Of a stretch of 64,000 nucleotides of DNA, positions 45,147-54,583 are shown piece after piece. This stretch comes from Brachionus manjavacas (Eukaryota > Rotifera > Eurotatoria > Ploima > Brachionidae): NCBI GenBank assembly GCA_019054805.1, contig JAHQIY010000024.1, positions 868,001-932,000 on the forward strand, given 5' to 3'. How positions within the stretch are numbered: position 1 is the first letter of the stretch; each line of letters opens with the position of its first letter. Both the position numbers and the translations under genes were made by a program. The notes under the pieces were generated by a model. That model saw only the letters and a program-made list of their open reading frames with translations, was not told where the DNA came from and did no database searches.

Positions 45147-45314
45147 TCGCTCACTGTTGAGTCACACGGCTCTTCTCAAAATTTTCAATCAAGCTGTTAA
45201 TTTAGATAATTTTTGTTTTGCCTTTTTTTTTTATCAACAAATAATTGTCTTTTTATTATTCTTTTAAATTAAATTTATTTTTTTAAAATAGAAAAAGTCA
45301 AAAATCGGTTTATT

Positions 45315-46472
45315 CAGAGTTGTTTAAAAGTCACATGTCAAGTCAAGTACTTCAGTGTCCTTTTCTATGTTAAAAGAATATTCTGTCCTCTTGTGTCCTT
45401 ACTTAATAAAGAATAACTATCCAACTATTCAATTAATTACATTTCTTAAATTTTTCAGCATCTTTATTTATTGAAATTTGAAATTTCGACACAGTTTTTT
45501 AAATAAAGCAAAAAAATTAATTAGAATTTTAAAAATTTACAGTAATTACTTATAATATATTTCTCAGAAAATAGAACTTAAATTAAGAGAGTTTAGAAAT
45601 ACAAATCGGAATGGAATAACTGACTCCATCGAAGAATGCTTAGAAAATATAGAAAATGAGACTTGTAGAAAAATGCTGATAGAACTAACCAAGTCCCACT
45701 AAAAGAAAAGAAAAAAATCTTACCTCAAGGGAAAATCCATCGGTAAACTGATTGTCCTCCAAAGTTTGATTTGCTACTCTGCCTTCTGGATCGAAGAAAA
45801 AAATAAATAAAAGAAATTTTGAATAATATTTAACCAAACTAGTTTAATTAAAATTTTTTACAATAATTATTTAGTATGATTTCAAATATTTGTCTTTAAT
45901 CTCTTTAAAACAGTTTATCTCATTTATTCTTTTTTAATATTTTTTAACATCGCCTTAAAGGCGTTCACTGAAATAAATAAATAAATAAATAAAAAAATAA
46001 ATAAATAAATTTAAAAAACATTTTAAAATTTTCTCAATAATAATGCAAAGCCGGACCCCTAAACCAGGGCTACGCCCCGGACCCCCTATACTTATCTCAA
46101 ATTTTAAAAATACTTTTTTTGTCCAAAAATTATAAAGTAGAATTAAAATGTTTTTTTTTTATTTAGATACTCTTTAATCAAGAGTAAATATTTTTTTTAT
46201 AAGAACAAAATTAAAAAATTACAAAAAAATTTAAAAAAATTGAAAAAATTATTAAAAATTAAAAAAAAAATTAATTCATTCAAATTTAACAATATTTAAT
46301 TCTGTATTACGTAAGGACACAAAAGGACAAAATATTATGAACACATAGTAAAGGACACAAAAGGTCATAAAATAATTTTTAGGATAAAATTCAAGCTCAT
46401 TTTCTATCCATGCCACGATACCTAAAATAAAAGGAATTAAAAAGTTTATTTTAAAATTTTTAGACAACTCTG
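45315..46472. mobile_element. hAT-like composite element carrying a LINE 3' end
   Basis: Ends are CAGAGTTGTTTAAAAGTCAC and CAACTCTG, with flanking octamers GGTTTATT and AATTTATT (six of eight). Inner arms share GTGTCCTTTTCTATG / CATAGTAAAGGACAC-type sequence in opposite orientation. Inside lies a LINE 3' end (45884-46015). The terminus is the same as that of the 204-bp MITE at 20697. The duplication is imperfect, so the boundary call is moderate. Confidence 0.5.
45884..46015 (+). mobile_element. LINE 3' end, family C
   Basis: Shares AAATATTTGTCTTTAATCTC and the following 90 bp with 28274-28380. It ends in the perfect hairpin CGCC-TTAAA-GGCG (45951-45963), GTTCACTGA and an AAATA simple repeat. 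The upstream 300 bp shows no clear RT reading frame. Confidence 0.65.
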
Positions 46473-47734
46473 AATTTATTAAATGGTCAGTATTATTTTT
46501 TGTTTTTTTTTCTAGTGCAAAAACTAGTGCAAAAAGCAAGATGTGGTGCTGCATTTTATTTATTCAAAAGAAGATTTTGTTTTAGGTGCCATTAGGACAA
46601 AAAATTTAACCTCAAAAAGATTTCATTTGAATATTGATGAGAGTAATTTTAAAAAGAAATTAAAAATTTTAGTTTTAAAGAAATTTTTTTGTCAACTTTT
46701 TGTTTCGAGTTTGTAAAAAAAAAAGAAAAAAAAACATTTTTTGGCTATAAATTCCAGAATAAATAAAAAATGAATAAAATTAAAGTAAGATAAAAAAAAT
46801 TAAAAAGAAAGATAAAAAGACATATATTGAAATGGGTTGTTACATGTGAAACAAAAAATGTTTGGCTGACCGGTGGATGACCACAAGTCAGTCGATTTAA
46901 GTTTCGAAAGCTGCCTGATAAACAGATAACAACTAATATTTATAGATTTCGTAACGTGGCTGAGGCTTAGAAGACGTTTACAGTGGTATGAGCCTTCTTG
47001 AAGGCCCGTTTGCCGGTTTGTTGGCAGAAGGCACGTTTGACACTTGGATGTAATTGACTGCCATGTAGTAGTTGACCATCAGCATTAGTTAAAAGAATCT
47101 GTGCATCGATTCTCTCCCCGTGGAGTAAAAGCGGGCCCAATTGGCTCTTACCCGCTTCCATAACCAATTACTGCCATGTTGTCGATGTATAGATTACTCA
47201 GTCCTGTCCCAACATATCTCTCACTCAACTCAAAAAGCAGACTCAAGACTGTTAGTAATTTAAGTTTATTTTAAGCCTCATGATACACTATGTTGGAGGG
47301 AGTATCATATTTTAACTTAAGGATATATCTTATTGCTATATTCTGAATTGCTTGTACTTTTTGATATTATTTTCTGAAAATGAATTCAAGAAAGGAAAAG
47401 AAAAGTCTAAAATTAATCAGACTAAAGATTTATATAAATTTCCTAATGTATTTTGATTAAGACACCATTTTATGTACATAGAAAAGACTGCCGAACACGA
47501 CTTCATTTTCCTTTTATTAAGCCATTGTTCTAGTTCGTTGGTGTATTTATTTATCTTATTTTCTAAGTCCCCCTTTTTGTTTTATACTAAATAAAAGAGG
47601 ACTAATTACTTAGCCTCGAGGATCACCTGCAGTTATTTGATATTTTTCGCTCAGGTTGTCATTCACATTTACCTTAAATGTCCTAGAGTCTAAAAAGGAT
47701 CTAACCCAGTTAGTTACAATCGTCTTTTTGATTT

Positions 47735-48015
47735 AAATGAGAAATATATACAACAAGGTCTGGACAAATCTGTTTCAATGAATCACGTATGATTGAAAGA
47801 CCAACTCCATTATGTAACTGCTATCTAGTCATTCAAAATTACTTTCCATGAATCTTTAATTCTTTTTCTTCTAACCCTATCAAAATAACATATAATCTAT
47901 TTTAAACTTTAGATCATAAACATTTTCATTATTTTATTATTCACAAATGAAAACATAATTAAAAATCTACTAACATACTAAAATCTTTCTGAAGGAGCTA
48001 TAAATAAAAAAATAG
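47735..48015 (+). mobile_element. LINE 3' end nested in an opposite LINE
   Basis: Plus-strand reading gives the family A C-terminal motif (PTPLCNCYLVIQNYFP) and an AT-rich 3' UTR ending CTGAAGGAGCTATAAATAAA (47989-48008), with the hairpin partly lost. It is in opposite orientation to the surrounding LINE and lies between its two halves. Confidence 0.6.
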
Positions 48016-48024
48016 TTAAGTAAT

Positions 48025-48365
48025 GGCATTGTGAATTTTGAAGCAAAAAACAAAAACAATAATTTTAAAATGAAATAATTTTTTTACTAAAAGTCTAAAA
48101 ATAGTTCTGCGAAATGTTTCAGCCGGTACAAACTTTGTACCACCCAAATTTAGTCTCTGCAATAACTCTGCAATTTAATTTTAATGATTTTCTAATACTT
48201 TTAGTGCTTTGCAAACTTACAGAGTTTTTGCAGAGACTAAATTTGGGTGGTACAAAGTTTGTACCGGCTGAAACATTCTGCAGAACTATTTTCAGACTTT
48301 TAGTAAAAAATTTATCTCATCTTAAAATTATTGTTTTAGTTTTTTGCTTCAAAATTCACAATGCC
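48025..48365. mobile_element. Near-perfect hairpin MITE with 9-bp TSD
   Basis: About 150-bp arms pair almost perfectly (GGCATTGTGAATTTTGAAGC at the left; its complement ends at 48365). The core TTTCAGCCGGTACAAACTTT is repeated inverted around a short spacer near 48170-48220. The nonamer TTAAGTAAT flanks both sides exactly (48016-48024, 48366-48374). A 9-bp duplication with GG-starting termini fits Mutator-like (MULE) elements. There is no coding, so it depends on a partner transposase. Confidence 0.88.
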
Positions 48366-49450
48366 TTAAGTAATAAGGTGGATTCATTTTAATCAATTTA
48401 AAAAGTAAATCTTCATGCAAAACCCTAGCAAAGGCTTTGGAAATATTAAAAAACAGGCCGAAAACTCTTTTTTTTTATTAAATGATTCCACAATTTTTTG
48501 AATTAAAAAGAATTTCGCCGGTGTTTCCTGAATCCAGATTGCTCCTGGATAAGAAGTAAATTTTGTTCTAAAAAATTATATAATCTTGAAAAGACTATTC
48601 GTTCCAGTAACTTTCCCAAACAACTCAACTAATTGGTCTAAATTTAAAGGATCTTGTAAATTAGAGACCTTTTTTTGAATCATAGTAATTTTCGAAGTTC
48701 TCCACGCTTTCGCGACTTTACCTTCTCTAAGAGATAAATAAAAAATTTCTACGATTTCTATTTATGAATTTCTAGGTAAGTGTTTTAACATTAAATTATG
48801 TATTTGGTCAGATCCTGATGCCGCTTCATTTTTCAATCTTTTTAAAGCCATAATTAATTCATTTAAACAAATTGGATCATTAAAATTACACTGAAAATAA
48901 CTTCTAAAGAAATTAGAATTAGAATTTAGTATTTCGATATCTCTCTCAATATCAATTAAATCAGAATTAGGACTAAATATTGAAGATAAGAGTTCTTCGA
49001 AGCATTATCCCTTTTCATTAGTTTTGAATTAAATTTGATCCTTTTTTTGTTCAAAATTTATTCAGTGGGTTTTTTCCCATCTTCTCAATAAAATCAAACT
49101 TATTTTGATTCCAGAATATTTTTTTAAAGTCTTTAACTCAAATGGAAGGTGATTGAATTTGGCTTGAGTTTTTGACGGCGAATTTTCTGAAATAACCTTC
49201 TAAATTTCCTACATTCTTTTATCAAATTAACAATGTTCCGGAGAAGACCGTTTTTGTAAATTTTCTGAGAAAGGTAAGGAATGCTTTTATGTGAAGCAGA
49301 AATGATTTTTTCTGTTATTTATCAATAAGTTGATCTATAGTGAAGGAACTTTCAGTGATATTAACTATTTGAGACTTTAAATCTCGCTGAATATTTGCCA
49401 GTTTACTTTTTTATAGTTAAACTTATTAGCTTTTGATTTATTTTATTTTG

Positions 49451-49990
49451 ATTGTCCATAGAAATAGATGATTTAATTAGGAAATGGTGTCTTAGCCTGT
49501 TTGCAGGCTTTCACTTCTCTTTTTTGTAATCTATGTCTTCCTAGTAAGACGTCTTCGCAAGCCTGCTTGCTACAGCTTCTTCTTATTATTACTAACTCTA
49601 AAACTTATTTGAGAGAATAATTATATAAATATGTCAAATCAAAAATCCTGCTCTTTTGATAGAAAAATTTTTAAAACAGGAAGATTAAGATAAATAAAAA
49701 GATTTTTATTTTTATTTTTTTGCCATTCTTTGCTGGAAAATCTTACTTTTATTTTATTAGTTTTTAACATGCTGAAAGACTCTGAAATCAAATATATAAT
49801 TTTAAACAAAATACGGAATTGAGCCGATTCAAAAAAAGTCCAATACCAAAGAATGAATTCAGTTAACTTGTTTATTTGATTTTAAAGTTGGCCATTTTAA
49901 ATAAATTATGAAATATTTACAAGACAAATTTAATGCAACTAATTTTAATTCATTTAAAATTCATTTTTATTTAAATAATAATTAATCAAA
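49451..49990. other. Intergenic; possible LINE 3' hairpin
   Basis: AGCCTGTTTGCAGGCT at 49494-49509 forms a 6-bp-stem, 4-base-loop hairpin, followed 70 bp later by TTATTATTACTAAC. This resembles the 3' ends of the other LINE families, but no coding was found to confirm it. No gene is seen before the LTO1-like ORF. Confidence 0.35.
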
Positions 49991-50004
49991 AAAATAAAAT
50001 CAAG

Positions 50005-50400
50005 ATGGACGATCCATTTGAAGCGATTTCAAATCTTACGTCAGACCGCTACAACAGTGGCTTTAAGGAAGGGGTTTTAAATGGAAAAAAAATCGCTCTG
50101 ACCCAAGGATTCAAAATTGGCATACAAACCTCACTCAAAATACCCAAGGATATTGGAAACATTTATGCCACATGCTGTTTATTCAAAAATCAAACAACCC
50201 AACATCAATCGAATGACAGAGTTGCAAAACTTGCTGTTCAGATATGTGACCTAATCGAGCATTTTGACTATTCAAATTGTCATGCTGAAAGCTTTGAGTC
50301 CAATATTAACCTCATCAAAGATAAATTTAAACAATTTTGTTCTTTGACCAGCATTAAAAGTCTCAATTTGAAAAATAACCAAAATCATTTGATTTTTTGA
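50005..50400 (+). CDS. LTO1: LTO1-like Yae1-domain protein (Fe-S cargo adaptor)
   Basis: A single-exon ORF of 131 residues, near the length of human LTO1/ORAOV1 (137). MDDPFEAISNLTSDRYNSGF is followed by a deca-GX3 helix (GFKEGVLNGKK, QGFKIGIQTS), the signature of the Yae1/LTO1 family, and a Cys-containing helical C-terminus. In yeast and human, LTO1 pairs with YAE1 and links the ribosome-recycling ATPase ABCE1/Rli1 to the cytosolic iron-sulfur targeting complex. The family usually ends in an aromatic targeting residue; this protein ends Leu-Ile-Phe. The gene converges on the four-pass membrane protein gene with only 17 nt between stop codons; an AATAAA at 50412-50417 lies just past its stop. 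Confidence 0.85.
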   Translation: MDDPFEAISNLTSDRYNSGFKEGVLNGKKIALTQGFKIGIQTSLKIPKDIGNIYATCCLFKNQTTQHQSNDRVAKLAVQICDLIEHFDYSNCHAESFESNINLIKDKFKQFCSLTSIKSLNLKNNQNHLIF

Positions 50401-50404
50401 ATAA

Positions 50405-50417
50405 TTTATTAAATAAA
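50405..50417. promoter_or_regulatory. Bidirectional polyadenylation signals between convergent genes
   Basis: The 17-nt gap between stop codons holds TTTATT (AATAAA on the minus strand, 50405-50410) and AATAAA on the plus strand (50412-50417). Each hexamer lies where it could end the gene on its own strand, so the two 3' UTRs must overlap the opposite coding sequence unless they are very short. Confidence 0.55.
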
Positions 50418-51071
50418 TCATGTGTTAGTTTTTTCATTTTTTTTATTTTTACATAGATAGTAACCAAAATAGTTTGACAGGATGCAACTCAGCACACAAA
50501 CCAAGCATCCAATGTACTTAAAAAGATTGGCTTTTAAATTTTTCATTTCATTTAATTTCTAATTTACCGAAAAATATTTTGTCCAAATTGAAATTCTTTC
50601 CAAATATTTACTAAGATGTTCCGAGCATGGATTTCTAAAGAACCAAATCACTTCTTGGCAATATTTGTTGAATTTGGAATTTTCCGAATCTAAGATCTGA
50701 TTATTTATTTGATAAAAATTCCAGTAAAATATTAGATAAATGAGAAAGACAAAACAAATAAGAATTGTAAATGTTGTAAATGCTTCGATTTCATTCTCTT
50801 TTTGTCCGAACAGAACCATAAGTTTGATTAAACTGAAAATTATTATCAAAAGTCCAATTAATTTTGCTGTAAATTAAAATTTTAGTTGCTCATTTAAATT
50901 ATTTTTGATATTACCTGTTGTTAAGAACTCGCACTGGATCGGCGATAGTCCAATTTTGGAAAGTTCATTTTGAATCTGGGTAGATATTATCTCAAAAAAA
51001 ACCCATAATAAAATATTGAATAGACTTATCAAGCAAAGAAAACAAATGACCAATATTTTGGTGGTTAACAT
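50418..51071 (-). CDS. Four-pass membrane protein, tetraspanin-like topology, unknown family
   Basis: Exons on the minus strand: 51071-50915, 50866-50568 and 50516-50418, joined in frame (184 residues). Introns are 48 nt (GTAATA/TTTACAG) and 51 nt (GTAAAT/TCTTTTTAAG). Four hydrophobic segments are seen: ILVICFLCLISLFNILLWVF, KLIGLLIIIFSLIKLMVLF, FTILICFVFLIYLIF and YIGCLVCVLSCILSNYF. The layout (short first loop, larger loop before TM4 with two Cys) resembles tetraspanins, but the diagnostic CCG motif is absent and the large loop is only about 50 residues. The start is set at the first ATG; upstream open sequence has only a TTG. The role is unknown. Confidence 0.7.
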
Positions 51072-51122
51072 TTTGGAAACTTTTTGAATTTTGTAATTTA
51101 AATATTTGGTTTGATATAACAA

Positions 51123-52100
51123 GCCCTAAAGCCAATCTGTCAAGCTCTAATTCATTTGTGAATCATTTCTATCAGTTCAAATTTTTTGATGACTTATTAA
51201 AAAAATCTTTAAAAATTTAAGTTTACTTCAACAAAAATTGACAATTTTCACTGTTCGTATTGTCATGTCACCAAATCTATTTCATCAGCAAAAAAAGAGA
51301 CACGATAAAATAGAGACTAAACTGAAAATATTAAAATTAAAAATTTTTTTCAAACAAAAACAAAATAAAATTAAAAGGATTGTCTTTTATCAAATTAATC
51401 ATTTAAAATAATTCTTAGTTTGAGCTTGTTTATTTTTTTAGATTTGTAATTTTTTCTTGCTTTCTTATTATTTGAATTACTATTATTTTTGATTAATCAA
51501 AATTAAATTGCAATGAAAGAAATTCTTTAAATGAAAATACAATTTACAATTTCAAAGTTAATCAACAGGCCATGCCTTAAAAGACTGACTGACACTTCGT
51601 TTATTAGATTTATTGTAAATATAAATAATATATAAAAACTTAAATTATTATGAAAAAGAAAATGATTAAAGTTTATTTCATAATTACTTAATTATTTGAA
51701 ACAAAATTATTTTAGCAAGGTATTAAAGTTAAATAATACAAAATTTTAAAACATTAAATTAACATTATTGAAAATCGAGGGTTGAATGCTGCAGATTTTA
51801 ACATTGATCCTTAGTCACAAAGAAATCTATTACTCTGGATTAAAATTTTCGAAAATTTTTTTCAGCTTTTCGATTTTGTCATCGGTTCAATCAAGCTTTA
51901 GTTTTCATCGGCTTTTGAATTGTCCTTAAATAAGGCTCCAAAAAAGTTATTTTAAACTAAGAAGTTTCTTAGTTTCTTAAAAATTCAATTCAAGACTCGA
52001 TAAAAAAATTTTTCCTGACAAAAAAATTTAATCTTATACTTATTTTGAGCTAGTAAAATTTATCTATTATAGGTGAACCAAAATAAAATTAGTTGAAGAA
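51123..52100. other. Intergenic, no recognised gene
   Basis: AT-rich sequence with a dispersed repeat at 51549-51590 (TTTCAAAGTTAATCAACAGGC) shared with 6091-6140. No ORF with coding character. Confidence 0.4.
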
Positions 52101-52104
52101 TTTT

Positions 52105-53655
52105 CAGATGAACAATTTTTATTGTTAGATTATTTTTTGAGTCTTTAAATTAAAAAAAAATCAAATAAACAGTGGCTTTACAAAAATCACAGAATTGGTA
52201 AAATTACGTTATTTTACATAATTTTACGTACCTTTCGGTCAGCTTAGATAAAATTACGTAAATTTTGGTAAATTCGTTCCTAAATGCTTACGACTAAAAA
52301 ATTAGGATTTTGGTAAGAAAAATTTAAAATTGGCTTCTTTTCACAAAAATATGTAATTAATTTTATTATTAAAAATTTGAAAAAATTTAAACATTCCTTA
52401 CCGTTTCTTACTATATTTTACTAATTTTGTTTCAAAAATACATAAACTTAGACTTAAAATTTATATTTTTGTGGACTAAATAGACCTTTCTTCAACACAG
52501 AAATTTTGTCCAAACCTAAACTTTTTGGGTTGAAATGGGGATAATTATCTAAAGATGCTTTTTTATATATTTTTTTTTTATTCTCACTTAATAATTAAAT
52601 TTTTTATCTTTATTTTCTTTTGTTTGGAACTTAATTCAAAAAGGAGGTTAATTCAATTAATAAAAAACAGTTTACCTAACTGACTAGACCCAATAACTTT
52701 GATTTTTTCTCTATAATTTTTGACTAAGGTGATAATTGACGTTCGTTTGATGCATTTTAACAAAAACTTAATTTATAATAATTTTTTAAACTATAAATAT
52801 CATCTTAAGGATCATCATATCACAAACTCAAAGTCAAAATTATTAAAAAAAAATTTATTTTTTATTAAAAAAAGTTTTTCATGCCTGCAAAATTAAATAA
52901 AAATATTTTTTAATTATTTTAATTACAAAATCTGATTTTATATTTTTAGAATCCATATTTTCTTAGTTAACGTAATATTATTTCAACATTGGATACATTT
53001 TGTAATCTAAACACAAAAAATTATACCATTTTCATTACCAAACTTCCAAAAACCTACAAAAAATCAGAAAAAATCTGACTGAATATTTTGGCATCTATTT
53101 TTTCTTCAAACATCTTCAAAAAATTGTTATCAGATAATTGTTGTTTTTTTTTTGGCAAACTGTGTTGATCCTTTTAAAGAAAAACCTACCAAAAAGTTTT
53201 ATTTATCCCCATTTCAACCCAAAAAGTATAGGTTTGGACAAAATTTCTGTGTTGAAGAAAGGTCTATTTAGTCCACAAAAATATAAATTTTAAGTCTAAG
53301 TTTATGTATTTTTGAAACAAAATTAGTCAAATTAAGAAAGAAACGGTAAGGAATGTTTTAATTTTTTCAAATTTTTAATAATAAAATTAATTACATATTT
53401 TTGTGAAAAGAAGCCAATTTTAAATTTTTCTTACCAAAATCCTAATTTTTTAGTCGTAAGCATTTAGGAACGAATTTACCAAAATTTACGTAATTTTATC
53501 TAAGCTGACCGAAAGGTACGTAAAATTATGTAAAATAACGTAATTTTACCAATTCTGTGATTTTTGTAAAGCCACTGTTTATTTGATTTTTTTTTAATTT
53601 AAAGACTCAAAAAATAATCAAACAATAAAAAACTCCTCTTGAAAATTTTCTTTCC
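52105..53655. repeat. Foldback element with 430-bp inverted arms
   Basis: 52127-52554 and 53203-53633 are near-identical inverted copies. They include CAGTGGCTTTACAAAAATCA and the distinctive CCTTTCGGTCAGCTTAGATA. The arms diverge gradually outward beyond these limits. The 648-bp loop has no coding. TTACGTAA-type motifs fill the arms, as in the MITE-like regions at 1.9, 18.4 and 36.1 kb. No target duplication was identified. Confidence 0.8.
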
Positions 53656-53755
53656 ATGTTCAGTTTGTCTAAAGAGAATTTTAGCTGTTTTTTTCTAATT
53701 TTTGGATTAAAAACATCAAAAATTTATTGTTTAATTTGACAATATTTAAAAAAAA

Positions 53756-54583
53756 TTAAATTGATTCATTTTTAATATTTAAATCAACAAGTCTGCTAAT
53801 AAATTCATCATTTGTAATGTTTAGCTTTACCAAATTTTGCTGATTTTGACATAACAAATTTTGTTTCAATTGATTAGAATCCAGACTATTTTGATCGCAG
53901 TATTCTAAATTGATCCAATTTTGTTCCGGTTCACCAGCTGCCTTGTGAGGATGATTCGAGTATTTCATAGTAACGAGTTCTGCTTTTTCCAGCTCATTCT
54001 CCAATTCCTCTTCTATGTCAACATCAGGTTCGTTCATTTCCTTGGAATCCTTCAGATCTTTGTTTTTTTTCTCTACCAAATCGAAATAGTCAAAACTTGG
54101 CTTCATTTGAAGAATCGCTTGAACAGGGTTTAGATGTAGCTTATTATCTTTTAACAAACCTAAATGATAAAGACGGTTCATTTGACCCAAAGTAGCGTTC
54201 GTCGAGCAAAGAACTTGTTTATCCATTAAATTTGACTTGTAATAATTGACTTGTGGCTCTTGTTTTATCCGCGAGCCTGATTTTGTTTGAAAATTTTGCT
54301 TTCCATCCACATTCAGAGCATACTGTTCACCTTTTGCTTTCGAGTAGTTGTCATTTCTGGTGTCCAGTCCAATTTCTAGTTCAACTTTATTTATTTTTGG
54401 TTTTATTTTGGCGGACAGAAAATTGGAATCATCATAAGTTTTATCTTGTGGACGTATCGGATATTGTAGAAGGTATATTTTGTTTTCAAGCGACTTGCTC
54501 AAAAAAACCTCTATTTCCTGAACAACTGGATCATCGTCTTCATGCTCATGTTCAATAAGCTCTTGCTTTATTATACTCTCCAT
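53756..54583 (-). CDS. POLR3E: RNA polymerase III subunit Rpc5-like (Sin family)
   Basis: A single-exon ORF, 275 residues, ATG at 54583. After an acidic leader, DDPVVQEIEVFLSKSLENK and IYLLQYPIRPQD is the hallmark N-terminal motif of RPC5/POLR3E (Sin_N family). A basic-acidic middle, LNPVQAILQMKPSFDYFD and a hydrophilic C-terminus follow. In Pol III this subunit pairs with RPC4 and helps initiation, termination and reinitiation. The length is close to yeast Rpc37 (282) rather than human POLR3E (708), so the long metazoan C-terminal extension is absent here unless it lies in unseen exons; the stop at 53756 is immediate. No introns. Confidence 0.85.
   Translation of the reverse strand: MESIIKQELIEHEHEDDDPVVQEIEVFLSKSLENKIYLLQYPIRPQDKTYDDSNFLSAKIKPKINKVELEIGLDTRNDNYSKAKGEQYALNVDGKQNFQTKSGSRIKQEPQVNYYKSNLMDKQVLCSTNATLGQMNRLYHLGLLKDNKLHLNPVQAILQMKPSFDYFDLVEKKNKDLKDSKEMNEPDVDIEEELENELEKAELVTMKYSNHPHKAAGEPEQNWINLEYCDQNSLDSNQLKQNLLCQNQQNLVKLNITNDEFISRLVDLNIKNESI

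Larger units (their letters stand above)
46730..49450 (-). mobile_element. Minus-strand LINE (family A-like), interrupted twice
   Basis: Read on the minus strand: pre-RT linker and fingers (LIMALKRLKNEAASGSDQIHN, KAWRTSKITMIQKK) from about 49100 to 48550, then NISKAFARVLHEDLLFKLIK (motif A region) ending at 48375. It resumes at about 47720 with NWVRSFLDSRTFKVNVNDNL, YQITAGDPRG, LEQWLNKRKMKS and ISFPF-type thumb to about 47190. Between these halves sit a plus-orientation LINE 3' fragment (47735-48015) and a MITE (48025-48365). The 3' part (46860-47190) is unusually GC-rich. Stops throughout. Confidence 0.75.

Noticed and set aside
46276-46554. 92-codon hydrophobic minus-strand ORF
   Set aside because: It crosses the putative right end of the hAT-like element and consists largely of the inverted repeat, so it is unlikely to be a real gene.
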